From contig CACZWL010000007.1 of assembly GCA_902784865.1 (NCBI GenBank), positions 1-64,000 on the forward strand: 64,000 nucleotides of DNA, read 5' to 3'. Below the pieces are notes generated by a model. It saw only the letters and a program-made list of their open reading frames with translations, did no database searches and had not been told where the DNA came from. This document shows, piece after piece, positions 39,254 through 47,909 of this stretch (within the stretch, counting starts at the first letter, position 1; every line of letters starts with the position of its first letter). The DNA is from an uncultured Bacteroidota bacterium (GTDB lineage: Bacteria > Bacteroidota > Bacteroidia > Bacteroidales > P3). The translations under genes were made by a program, and so were the position numbers.

Positions 39254-41416
39254 ATGAAAATTCGCACTTTAGCACTCGCACTCGTGCTGGCCGTCGTGGC
39301 CCCCAACGCAGTGCGCGCCGACGAAGGCATGTGGCTTCTCTCGCTCATCGGCAAGAATTATGCCGACATGCAGCGCGCCGGCTTCAAACTCACCCCCGAA
39401 GACATCTACAGCGTCAACCGCAACTGCCTGAAGGACGCCATCGTCGGCCTCGGCAATGCGGGCCAGCCCTTCTGGCATTTCTGCACCGGCGAGATTATCT
39501 CCAAGCAGGGCCTGATGAGCACCAACCACCACTGCGGCTACGGCAAGATCCAGGAGCATTCGACCGTTGAGCACGACTACCTGCGCGACGGTTTCTGGGC
39601 CTACACCATGGACCAGGAGCTTCCCAACCCCGGCCTGACGGCATCGATCCTTGTCCGCATGGAGGACGTCACCGACAAAGTGAAGGAGCACCTGACCGAC
39701 GACATGAGCGAGGCCGACCGCGAGGCCGCCATCGAGAAGGTGAGCGACGACATTGCCAAGAAGGCCGTCGAGGGCACCGTCTACAGCGCCCGCGTGCGCC
39801 CGATGTTCAACGGCAACCAGTTCTTCCTCTTTGTCCACATCATCTACCGCGACGTGCGCCTCGTCGGCGCCCCCCCCTCGTCGATGGGCAAGTTCGGCGG
39901 CGACACCGACAACTGGTCGTGGCCGCGCCACACGTGCGACTTCTCGCTCTTCCGCATCTACACCGCCCCCGACGGCACGCCTGCCGACTACTCGAAGGAC
40001 AACGTCCCCCTCAGCCCCAAGCACCACCTGCCCGTCAACGCCGGCGAGATTAGCGACGGCGACTTCGCCATGGTCATGGGCTTCCCCGGCACGACCGACC
40101 ACTTCCTCACCTCCTATGGCCTCGAGGAGACCATGAACATCACCAACCGTCTGGTCTACGAAATCCGCACCGTCAAGATCGACATCCTGCGCGAGGAGAT
40201 GGCCGCCGACCAGGCCACCCGCATCAAATACGCCTCGAAGTACGCCTCCTGCTCCAACTACTGGAAGTACAGCAACGAGCAGAACAAGGCCCTCCGCAAC
40301 CTCAACACCATGGGCGTCAAGCAAGACGTCGAGAAAGAGTACACCGAGTGGGCACGCCGTCAGCGCTCGCCGAAGTACAGCCGCGCCCTCGACCTCATCC
40401 GCGACGGCTACGCCGCCCGCAGCACCGTCGAGGAAGCCGGCCTCTACCTCCGCGAAGGCATCCTCTCCGGCCCCGAGGCACCGCTCTTCGCCGCCCGCGT
40501 CAGCCGCACCTTCGCCCACATGCTCGGGCAGGACAAGAACGCCGACCTCTCGCCCCTGCAGAACTACATCGACAACTTCTACAAGGACTACGACGAGAAC
40601 GTCGACCGCCGCCTCGTCGCCGGCCTCTTCAAGTACGTCGTCGACAACATGAACGCCGACCTCTGCCCCAAGTTCCTCCTCGACGCCAACAAGAAGTACA
40701 AAGGCAACTTCGACAAGTACGCCGCCGACCTCTACAACAAGTCTGTCTTCGCCAACGCCGAGGCCATGGCCAAATTCATGCAGAAACCCAACGCCAAGAC
40801 CCTCGAGAAAGACCCCCTGGCCGTCGCCGGCACCGAGGCCCTCAACGCCTACATCGCCATGAACGAGCAGGTGCCCCAGCAGGCACAGGACGACCTCACC
40901 CGCGGCATCCGCGACTTCACCGACGGCATACTCCAGATCAACCAGGGCAGAAAACTCATGTCGCCCGACGCCAACAGCACCATCCGCCTCACCTACGGCA
41001 ACGTCATGTCCTACGACCCCAAGGACGGTGTCTCCTACCACTACTACACCACCATGAAGGGTGTCATCGAGAAGGAAGGCCCCGTCGGCGGCGAATTTGA
41101 AGTGCCCACACGCCTCAAAGAACTCTACGCCAAAAAAGACTTCGGCCGCTACACCAACCGCCGCGGCGAACTGCCCACCTGCTTCATCACCAACAACGAC
41201 ATCACCGGCGGCAACAGCGGCTCGCCCGTCATCAACGGCAAGGGCGAACTCATCGGCCTCGCCTTCGACGGCAACAGCGAAGCCATGAGCGGCGACATCG
41301 ACTTCGAAGAGAACCTCCAGCGCTGCATCTGCCTCGACAGCCGCTACATGCTCTGGGTCATCGACGTCTATGCCGGCGCCAGAAACCTCATCGCCGAGAT
41401 GGACATCGTCCGATAA
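39254..41416 (+). CDS. S46-family dipeptidyl-peptidase (DPP7-like)
   Basis: This 720-residue secreted serine peptidase has the signal peptide MKIRTLALALVLAVVAPNAV with cleavage after ARA. The catalytic His is in STNHHCGYG (92/93), the Asp in DTDNWSWPRHTCDFSLF, and the Ser in ITGGNSGSPVING. After the Ser, LIGLAFDG carries Gly where acidic-specific DPP11 carries Arg, so I infer DPP7-like cleavage of dipeptides with hydrophobic P1. It acts in the periplasm and feeds amino acids to an asaccharolytic or protein-using lifestyle. An in-frame ATG at 39218 is rejected because it precedes the signal peptide. Confidence 0.92.
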   Translation: MKIRTLALALVLAVVAPNAVRADEGMWLLSLIGKNYADMQRAGFKLTPEDIYSVNRNCLKDAIVGLGNAGQPFWHFCTGEIISKQGLMSTNHHCGYGKIQEHSTVEHDYLRDGFWAYTMDQELPNPGLTASILVRMEDVTDKVKEHLTDDMSEADREAAIEKVSDDIAKKAVEGTVYSARVRPMFNGNQFFLFVHIIYRDVRLVGAPPSSMGKFGGDTDNWSWPRHTCDFSLFRIYTAPDGTPADYSKDNVPLSPKHHLPVNAGEISDGDFAMVMGFPGTTDHFLTSYGLEETMNITNRLVYEIRTVKIDILREEMAADQATRIKYASKYASCSNYWKYSNEQNKALRNLNTMGVKQDVEKEYTEWARRQRSPKYSRALDLIRDGYAARSTVEEAGLYLREGILSGPEAPLFAARVSRTFAHMLGQDKNADLSPLQNYIDNFYKDYDENVDRRLVAGLFKYVVDNMNADLCPKFLLDANKKYKGNFDKYAADLYNKSVFANAEAMAKFMQKPNAKTLEKDPLAVAGTEALNAYIAMNEQVPQQAQDDLTRGIRDFTDGILQINQGRKLMSPDANSTIRLTYGNVMSYDPKDGVSYHYYTTMKGVIEKEGPVGGEFEVPTRLKELYAKKDFGRYTNRRGELPTCFITNNDITGGNSGSPVINGKGELIGLAFDGNSEAMSGDIDFEENLQRCICLDSRYMLWVIDVYAGARNLIAEMDIVR

Positions 41417-41425
41417 CACCCACCG

Positions 41426-43744
41426 ATGAAACAAGTCCAGCGACAGCAACTGCAGCAGAAATTCTCTCCGCAACAGATACAACTCATGCGTCTGCTGCAG
41501 TTGCCTGTCACTGACCTTGAACAGGCCATCAAGGAGGAGATAGAGAAAAACCCCCTCCTCGAAGCCGAAATGCCCGAGGAAACCACCGACATCGACAACC
41601 TGGCCGCCCCGGACAACAACACCTCCGACTGGGACTCCGACGACGAGGACTTCGGCTACGACTACCGCGAGCACCTCGACAGCGACCCCAACCTACAGCG
41701 CCACGAGTTCATCGTCGCCGACACCGCCTCGGACGCCGACCGTCTGACAGCGCAACTCGTCAGCCGCAACCTCACCGAACGCCAGCAACTCATCGCCTCC
41801 GAACTCATAGGCTCGCTCGACGACGCAGGCTACCTGGGCCGCGACCTCGACCTGCTGGCCAACGACCTAGCCTTCCGGCAAGGCATCGACACCTCGCCCG
41901 ACGAAGTCCTCGACGTCTTGCACATCATCCAAAGCCTCGACCCCCCCGGCATCGGCGCACGCAACCTCCGCGAGTGCCTCCTCCTGCAGCTCCACCGCAT
42001 GCAGCACAACGACAGCGTCAGCACCGCCGAGGCCATCATCGAACACCACTTCGACGACTTCGCCAACCACCGCTACGAGCGCCTCTGCAACGCCCTCGGC
42101 ATCGACGACGACACCCTGCAGCAGGCCGCCGACGTCATCCGCCACCTCAACCCCAAGCCCGGCAGTTCCGACGCCGACAGCGCCCTCGCCGCGCAGACCA
42201 TCACCCCCGACATCGTCCTCCAGCAGCACGACGGGCAGCTCTCCTTCTACGTCAACGACAGCAGCCTGCCGCGCCTCAGCCTAAATACCTACTACACCGA
42301 CATGCTCAGCCAGCTGGAAGCCTCGAAAGGCGACCGCGAGACCCTCCAGTTCCTCCGCACCAAGCAAGCCGACGCGCAAGGCTTCATCGACCTACTGCAG
42401 CAGCGCCACGACACCATCGTCCGCATCATGCGCTACATCCTGCGCCACCAGCGCCAATACCTCCTCACCGGCAACCCCGACCTCCTGCAGCCACTGCGCC
42501 AACGCGAGGTAGCCGAAGCCACAGGCCTCGACATCAGCACCGTCTCGCGCATGGCCAACAGCAAGTTCCTCCAGACCGACTTCGGCACCATACCCCTCAA
42601 GGACTGCTTCTCCAAAGGCATGGCCGTCGACTCCGGCGGCGAAATATCCGTCGAGGCCATCAAGCAACGCCTGGCCGACGCCATCGGCGCCGAAGACAAG
42701 CAGGCGCCCCTCTCCGACGATGCTCTGGCGCGCCTCCTCAACGCACAAGGCTACCCTCTGGCACGTCGCACCGTGGCCAAATACCGCGAGCAGCTGGGAT
42801 TCCCCGTCGCACGCCTCCGCCGCGCACTCATGCTCCTCGTCCTCATGCTCGGCGCCCTGGCTGCCGACGCACAGGTATCCTACTACGACTCCCTCATCTC
42901 CGCACGCCTCGAGAAGCCCAAAAAGGTCGTCACCGTCAAGGCACCGAAACCCGACCCCAAGTCCAAAGGTGCCGCAGCCAAACCCGCCCCCTCCAAGGGC
43001 GCCGAGCCGCGCCAGCCGCAGCTGCCCGCACCTGCCTCCGACGTGGTCGCTCCCGACGCCACGCCCCTCGACCGCGCCATGGTACCCCTCTGGTACGACG
43101 CCTTCCCCCACCACCGCGTCAACCCCCTCGGCCGCACACAGCTCGACATGCTGCCCGACGAGATTATCCTCAAGCTGGCCACCGACTCCGCCGGCTTCTG
43201 CTTCCCCGTCCGCAACCAGAAGACCTCCAACTACGGCTGGCGCTGGCAGCGAGGACACCACGGCGTCGACATAGCCCTCCGTACCGGCGACCCCGTCTAT
43301 GCCGCCTTCAGCGGTATCGTCCGCGTCGCCTCGCCCATGGGCGGCTACGGCAACTGCGTCGTCGTTCGACACCCCAACGGCCTTGAGACCCTCTATGGCC
43401 ACCTCTCCAAAATCAACGTCCGCCCCAATCAGGAGGTATCCGCTGGCGACATCCTCGGCCTCGGCGGCAACACCGGCAACTCCACCGGCCCGCACCTCCA
43501 CTTCGAATGCCGATTCCTATACCAGACCTTCGACCCCGAGTGGATCCTCGACTTCAACAACTTCACCCTCCGCACCCGCCGACTCCACCTCGACAAGACC
43601 TACTTCGGCATCCGCCAGCCCGGCAGCGGCCGCGAGTCGCACCACAAACCCGACGCCAGCCTCATCAAAGAGCCCACCCAGACCAACGGCAAACGCAAAC
43701 AAACCCTCGCGCCTGCGCGTACATTTAATATAAAAGATTTCTGA
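41426..43744 (+). CDS. rpoN: RpoN (sigma-54) joined in frame to a signal-anchor and M23 endopeptidase
   Basis: The open frame is 772 residues. Residues 1-466 are a complete sigma-54: the activator-binding start (FSPQQIQLMRLLQLPVTDLE), the core-binding domain, the helix-turn-helix (EVAEATGLDISTVSRMANSK) and an RpoN box (ARRTVAKYREQLGFP). Directly after VARLRR follows ALMLLVLMLGALAADAQ, a signal-peptide-like helix, and then an M23 peptidase with HHGVDIA (about 611-617) and TGPHLHFE. In relatives these are normally separate proteins. M23 could be translated separately from ATG 42830 (Met469). If translated whole, the product would be a membrane-tethered sigma factor. ribH follows after 3 bases. 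Confidence 0.85.
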   Translation: MKQVQRQQLQQKFSPQQIQLMRLLQLPVTDLEQAIKEEIEKNPLLEAEMPEETTDIDNLAAPDNNTSDWDSDDEDFGYDYREHLDSDPNLQRHEFIVADTASDADRLTAQLVSRNLTERQQLIASELIGSLDDAGYLGRDLDLLANDLAFRQGIDTSPDEVLDVLHIIQSLDPPGIGARNLRECLLLQLHRMQHNDSVSTAEAIIEHHFDDFANHRYERLCNALGIDDDTLQQAADVIRHLNPKPGSSDADSALAAQTITPDIVLQQHDGQLSFYVNDSSLPRLSLNTYYTDMLSQLEASKGDRETLQFLRTKQADAQGFIDLLQQRHDTIVRIMRYILRHQRQYLLTGNPDLLQPLRQREVAEATGLDISTVSRMANSKFLQTDFGTIPLKDCFSKGMAVDSGGEISVEAIKQRLADAIGAEDKQAPLSDDALARLLNAQGYPLARRTVAKYREQLGFPVARLRRALMLLVLMLGALAADAQVSYYDSLISARLEKPKKVVTVKAPKPDPKSKGAAAKPAPSKGAEPRQPQLPAPASDVVAPDATPLDRAMVPLWYDAFPHHRVNPLGRTQLDMLPDEIILKLATDSAGFCFPVRNQKTSNYGWRWQRGHHGVDIALRTGDPVYAAFSGIVRVASPMGGYGNCVVVRHPNGLETLYGHLSKINVRPNQEVSAGDILGLGGNTGNSTGPHLHFECRFLYQTFDPEWILDFNNFTLRTRRLHLDKTYFGIRQPGSGRESHHKPDASLIKEPTQTNGKRKQTLAPARTFNIKDF

Positions 43745-43747
43745 CCC

Positions 43748-44242
43748 ATGAAAAAGACCAACCTCTCCGACTATAACCGCGACCTCATTCCCGACGGCAG
43801 CCCCTGGACCGTGGCCGTCGTCGCCGCCGAGTGGAACCCCGAGGTCACCGACGCCATGCTCGACGGCGCCGTCAGCACCCTCAGCCAGCACGGCGTCCAG
43901 CCCAAGAACATACGCGTCTTCCGCGTCCCCGGCACCTACGAACTCTCCTATGCCGCCGACACCCTGGCCAAGCTCGACAGCATCGATGCCGTCATCTGCA
44001 TCGGCTGCGTCATACAGGGCGAGACGCGCCACTTCGAATTCATCTGCCAGGCTGTCTCCCAAGGCCTCACCAATGTGTCCCTGGTCAACCACAAACCCGT
44101 CATCTTCAGCGTCCTCACCACCGACACCATGGAGCAGGCCCTCGACCGCGCCGGCGGTCGCCATGGCAACAAGGGTATCGAAGGCGCAATCACCGCCCTG
44201 AAGATGCTACAGTTCACCGACCTAGCCGTATCCCAAGCATGA
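43748..44242 (+). CDS. ribH: 6,7-dimethyl-8-ribityllumazine synthase
   Basis: This 164-residue riboflavin-pathway enzyme condenses 5-amino-6-ribitylaminouracil with dihydroxybutanone phosphate. Family marks are VVAAEWNPEVTDAMLDGA, RVPGTYELSYAADTLA, VICIGCVIQGETRHFE and the C-terminal GGRHGNKGIEGA. It starts 3 bases after the RpoN-M23 frame, and its stop overlaps the fmt start by 4 bases (ATGA). Confidence 0.96.
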   Translation: MKKTNLSDYNRDLIPDGSPWTVAVVAAEWNPEVTDAMLDGAVSTLSQHGVQPKNIRVFRVPGTYELSYAADTLAKLDSIDAVICIGCVIQGETRHFEFICQAVSQGLTNVSLVNHKPVIFSVLTTDTMEQALDRAGGRHGNKGIEGAITALKMLQFTDLAVSQA

Positions 44243-45174
44243 GAGTAGTCTTCTTCGGCACCCCCGAATTCGCCGTCGCCAGCCTCGACGCCATCATGCA
44301 CTCCTCCCACGAAGTCGCCGCCGTCGTCACCGTGCCCGACCGCCAGGCTGGCCGCGGCCAGAAAGTCGTCTTCAGCGACGTCAAGCAGTATGCCCTCGAC
44401 CACCGGCTGCCACTTCTGCAGCCCGAGCGCCTGCGCGATCCCGATTTCCTCGAGGCCCTGGCCGCCTTCCACGCCGACATTTTCGTCGTCGTAGCCTTCC
44501 GCATGCTGCCCGAGGCAGTGTGGAACATGCCGCCTCACGGCACCTTCAACCTCCACGCCTCGCTCCTGCCCAAGTTCCGCGGCGCCGCTCCCATCAACTG
44601 GGCCATCATCCGCGGCGAACAGCAGACCGGCGCCACCACCTTCCTCCTCAACCACCACATCGACGAAGGCAACATCCTCCTCCAGCGCACCACCCCCATC
44701 CTGCCCACCGACGACGCCGGCACCCTCCACGATCGCCTCGCCGACCTCGGCCGCACGCTCGTCGTCGAAACCCTCGACGCCCTCCGCGACGGCACTGTCA
44801 CACCCACACCGCAGCAAGGCACCCCCACCTCTGCGCCCAAAATCTTCAAGGACGACACGCGCATCGACTTCCGGCAGCCCGGCCTGCACGTAGTCGACTT
44901 CATCCGCGGCCTTGCCCCCTACCCCGCCGCCACACTCACACTCCGCTCGCCCGAAGGCGAAGAGGTCCCCTTCAAAATCTTCGAGGCCTCCTTCACGCCA
45001 ACCCCGACAGGCACTGCAAATACCCTGGTTTGCGACGGAAAAAAGAGCCTAAAAATCGCTGCAACCGACGGATTTATCAACATTTTGAGCCTGCAAATGA
45101 GCGGAAAACGTAAAAATAATACAGAAGAATTCCTCCGCGGAAAAAATATAAGCAACTGGGAATTAGTTGATTAA
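44239..45174 (+). CDS. fmt: Methionyl-tRNA formyltransferase
   Basis: This 311-residue enzyme formylates initiator Met-tRNA. It has VVFFGTPEFAVASLDAI at the start and the catalytic region FNLHASLLPKFRGAAPINWAI, where Asn, His and a later Asp form the active site. The C-terminal tRNA-binding domain follows. The start at 44239 is fixed by the family N-terminus and the overlap with ribH. Confidence 0.95.
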   Translation: MRVVFFGTPEFAVASLDAIMHSSHEVAAVVTVPDRQAGRGQKVVFSDVKQYALDHRLPLLQPERLRDPDFLEALAAFHADIFVVVAFRMLPEAVWNMPPHGTFNLHASLLPKFRGAAPINWAIIRGEQQTGATTFLLNHHIDEGNILLQRTTPILPTDDAGTLHDRLADLGRTLVVETLDALRDGTVTPTPQQGTPTSAPKIFKDDTRIDFRQPGLHVVDFIRGLAPYPAATLTLRSPEGEEVPFKIFEASFTPTPTGTANTLVCDGKKSLKIAATDGFINILSLQMSGKRKNNTEEFLRGKNISNWELVD

Positions 45175-45215
45175 AAAATCGACTATTTTTTTTCAGAAAA
45201 AAAATCAAAAAAAAA

Positions 45216-45248
45216 TTTGGTGCGTATTAAAAAAAGTTCTTACATTTG
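45216..45248 (+). promoter_or_regulatory. Promoter of the HU gene
   Basis: TTTG at 45216-45219 and TACATTTG at 45241-45248 (exact TAnnTTTG) are separated by 21 bases, close to the Bacteroidota consensus. The start codon lies 60 bases downstream. Confidence 0.65.
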
Positions 45249-45308
45249 CATCGTGATAATTCACAGAGAAATAACAAATATTTATCAACCTTAAAAACAT
45301 TTTCAATC

Positions 45309-45569
45309 ATGAACAAAACTGAACTTGTTAACGCAATGGCCGAGAAAACCGGCATGACCAAAGTCGCCGCCAAACAGGCTATGACCGCTTGCTTCGACAC
45401 CATCCAGGAGCAGCTCAAGAAGGGTGAGAAAGTTACCCTCATCGGCTTCGGTACCTTCAGCGTTGTGAAGCGCAAAGCCCGCACCGCCAAGAACCCCCGC
45501 ACCGGCAAGCCCGTCAAAGTGGCCGCCAAGAAGGTCGCCAAGTTCAAAGCCGGCAGCAAGCTCATCTAA
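45309..45569 (+). CDS. hup: HU-family DNA-binding protein
   Basis: This 86-residue nucleoid protein starts MNKTELVNAMAEKTGMTK and contains the DNA-binding arm with FGTFSVVKRKARTAKNPRTG. It bends and compacts DNA. The start is chosen at 45309 because HU proteins begin at MNKTEL; an upstream in-frame ATG at 45246 falls in the promoter. It is flanked by a clear promoter and terminator, so it is monocistronic and probably highly expressed. Confidence 0.96.
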   Translation: MNKTELVNAMAEKTGMTKVAAKQAMTACFDTIQEQLKKGEKVTLIGFGTFSVVKRKARTAKNPRTGKPVKVAAKKVAKFKAGSKLI

Positions 45570-45595
45570 GCATTGCGCCCTAGGCCTTCAGAACT

Positions 45596-45627
45596 GGGAG
45601 CCCCGATCCGAGGGCTCCCTCTTTTTT
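45596..45627 (+). terminator. Intrinsic terminator of the HU gene
   Basis: GGGAGCCC and GGGCTCCC form an 8-bp stem with an 8-base loop, followed by TCTTTTTT. Confidence 0.9.
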
Positions 45628-45735
45628 CGTAAGCAAGCCCACACCGGGCTCCATAGCGACACCATCGCCCAGCTCCCAGAGACGAATTTAACAGGATTTA
45701 ACAAAATTATGTTATAAAATGTGAAATAACATTAG

Positions 45736-45743
45736 TATCTTTG
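45736..45743 (+). promoter_or_regulatory. -7 box of gpsA
   Basis: TATCTTTG is an exact match, 60 bases upstream of gpsA. Confidence 0.55.
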
Positions 45744-45803
45744 CATCTCAAATCACCCTCCCGTCGGCAACGGCGGAAGTGATATGAACTAATGATATAG
45801 AGC

Positions 45804-46796
45804 ATGATAGGAATGATTGGAAGTGGCTCGTGGGCCACTGCAATTGTCAAAATATTGCTGGAGGAAGAGGACCGCAAGGTCAATTGGTGGGTGAGAAGTG
45901 ACGATGTCCGCGACAGCCTCCAGCGCCAGGGACGCAACCCCCGCCACCTGCCCGGTGTACGCCTCGACAACTCGCGGCTCAACATCTCGGGAGACCTAGC
46001 CCAGGTCGTCGCCGACAGCGACTACCTCTTCCTCGTGACCCCCTCGGCCTACATCGCCGACGTCCTCGAGCAGCTGCCCCGCTCGGCCTACAAGGGCAAG
46101 AAAATCATCTCCGCCATCAAAGGCGTACTGCCCAAACGCCGCACCAGCGTCAGCATCTACCTCGAAAATACCATGAAGGTCAAGCGCAACGACATCTGCG
46201 TCATCTCCGGCCCCACCCATGCCGAAGAGGCCGGCCGCGGCATGCCCACCTTCCTCACCATGGCATCCAACAGTCCCACGCTGGCCATCGAGGTCGAGCA
46301 GATGATGCGCTGCCCCTACCTCCACACCACCCACACCACCGACATCCTCGCCGTCGAACGCGTGGGCCTCACCAAGAACATCTACGCCATCGCCGCAGGC
46401 ATCTGCCAAGGCCTCGGCTACGGCGACAACCTCAACGCCGTCATGGTCAGCGCCGCCATGCGCGAGCTCACCAACCTCATCCGCGTCTACCCCTCCGTCA
46501 ACCGCAACATCGCCGACAACTGCTACCTCGGCGACCTCATGGTCACCTGCTGGTCGCACCACAGCCGCAACCGCCGCATGGGCGAGATGCTCGCCAAAGG
46601 CGAGAAACTCGACGACATCTTCGCCAAGATGGGCACCATTCCCGAAGGCTACTTCTCTGCCCATAACCTCCACGAACTCAGCCTCATGATAGGCCGCAAC
46701 GACGACATGCCCATCGTCGAGGCCGTCTACCGCATCCTCTACGAAGAAGCCGACCCGAAGACAGAAATAGACTTCCTCATCGACAACGTTTTCTAA
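45804..46796 (+). CDS. gpsA: NAD(P)H-dependent glycerol-3-phosphate dehydrogenase
   Basis: This 330-residue enzyme reduces dihydroxyacetone phosphate to sn-glycerol-3-phosphate for phospholipid synthesis. It has the Rossmann motif IGMIGSGSWATAIVKILLEE, the substrate stretch ISGPTHAEEAGRGMPT and the catalytic VGLTKNIYAIAAGICQGLG with the conserved Lys. The acyltransferase gene begins directly at the next base after its stop codon, so the two form a lipid-synthesis pair. Confidence 0.92.
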   Translation: MIGMIGSGSWATAIVKILLEEEDRKVNWWVRSDDVRDSLQRQGRNPRHLPGVRLDNSRLNISGDLAQVVADSDYLFLVTPSAYIADVLEQLPRSAYKGKKIISAIKGVLPKRRTSVSIYLENTMKVKRNDICVISGPTHAEEAGRGMPTFLTMASNSPTLAIEVEQMMRCPYLHTTHTTDILAVERVGLTKNIYAIAAGICQGLGYGDNLNAVMVSAAMRELTNLIRVYPSVNRNIADNCYLGDLMVTCWSHHSRNRRMGEMLAKGEKLDDIFAKMGTIPEGYFSAHNLHELSLMIGRNDDMPIVEAVYRILYEEADPKTEIDFLIDNVF

Positions 46797-47900
46797 ATGG
46801 ACACCTCCGAATTCGACGACATACGCCCCTACAACGACGCCGAACTCCGCGCCGCATTGCCCCGCATCGAACAGTGGGAACTCATCCCCCAAATCATGCG
46901 CTTCATCTATCCGCTCGCACCTGCGGAAAAGAGCCTTGAGCAGCTGCGCAAGGTACAGACCGTCAAGGAGCTGCAGACCACTTTCATGTACGACGCCGTC
47001 AGCCGTGTCATCGAGACCACCTCCGACGGATTCACATGCTCCGGCTTCGACTACATCAAGCCCGACCAGCCCTGCCTCTACATCTCCAACCACCGCGACA
47101 TCACCGTCGACGCTTTCCTGCTGCAAGTAGAACTCATCCGCCGCGGACGCGAGACTTCATATATCGTCTTCGGCAACAACCTCATCGACTCGCCGCTGAT
47201 GCGCGACCTCTTCCTCAGCAACAAGCTCATCCAGATGGAGCGTGGCGGCAACCCCATGGCTTTCTACCGCAGCCTGCAGCACCTCTCGCGCTACCTGCAC
47301 CACCTGATTGTCGACCAGCGCCAGAGCGTCTGGATAGCCCAGAAGAACGGCCGCAGCAAGGACGGCATCGACGCCACGGCCCCAGCCATCATCAAGATGC
47401 TCACCCTCGGCAGCGACGACCCCCAGCAGCAGACCCTCTCCGACCTGCACATCATACCCCTGGCCGTATCCTACGAGTGGGATCCTTGCGACACCCTGAA
47501 AACCAACGAACTCGTCCAGCGTAGCCTCGGCGAGTACCATAAAGCCGAGGGCGAAGACTCCAACAGCGTCGTCACCGGCATCATCGGCCCCAAGGGCCAC
47601 GTGCACCTGTCCATCGGCAAACCCCTCTCCCCTGCCGAGTTGCGCCCCGCCGAGGGCGAAGACCTCGCCGAGCATGTCGCCGCAGTCCTCGACCGCCGCA
47701 TCCAGCGCCTCTACCACCTCATGCCCACCAACTACCTTGCCTTCGACCTGCTCAACAACTCCTCCCGCTTCCGCCAGCACTACGACAGCAACGTCAAAAA
47801 CCAGTTCCTGCAACGCCTCAACAAGCTGGCCTCCGACCAGCACCGGAAGATATTCCTCGAGATGTACGCCAACCCCGTGCTCTCGGCACAGAAGCGATAG
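46797..47900 (+). CDS. Glycerol-phosphate acyltransferase family protein
   Basis: This 367-residue protein has the acyltransferase HX4D motif in YISNHRDITVDAFL and the downstream substrate pattern QMERGGNPMAFYRSL, with IAQKNGRSKDG as a third block. It probably acylates glycerol-3-phosphate or a related acceptor; coupling to gpsA, which makes that substrate, supports this. No membrane helix is evident. It ends 9 bases from the convergent helicase gene. Confidence 0.82.
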   Translation: MDTSEFDDIRPYNDAELRAALPRIEQWELIPQIMRFIYPLAPAEKSLEQLRKVQTVKELQTTFMYDAVSRVIETTSDGFTCSGFDYIKPDQPCLYISNHRDITVDAFLLQVELIRRGRETSYIVFGNNLIDSPLMRDLFLSNKLIQMERGGNPMAFYRSLQHLSRYLHHLIVDQRQSVWIAQKNGRSKDGIDATAPAIIKMLTLGSDDPQQQTLSDLHIIPLAVSYEWDPCDTLKTNELVQRSLGEYHKAEGEDSNSVVTGIIGPKGHVHLSIGKPLSPAELRPAEGEDLAEHVAAVLDRRIQRLYHLMPTNYLAFDLLNNSSRFRQHYDSNVKNQFLQRLNKLASDQHRKIFLEMYANPVLSAQKR

Positions 47901-47909
47901 CCTACGCCC

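Noticed and set aside
39269-41674. An 801-codon minus-strand frame opposite the S46 peptidase
   Set aside because: Low-complexity Val/Gly/Asp/Glu sequence without a domain; the opposite strand is a well-recognised peptidase.
43831-44238. N-terminal extension of fmt
   Set aside because: The upstream frame is Arg/His-rich shadow sequence inside ribH; the family start MRVVFFGTPEFA is at 44239.
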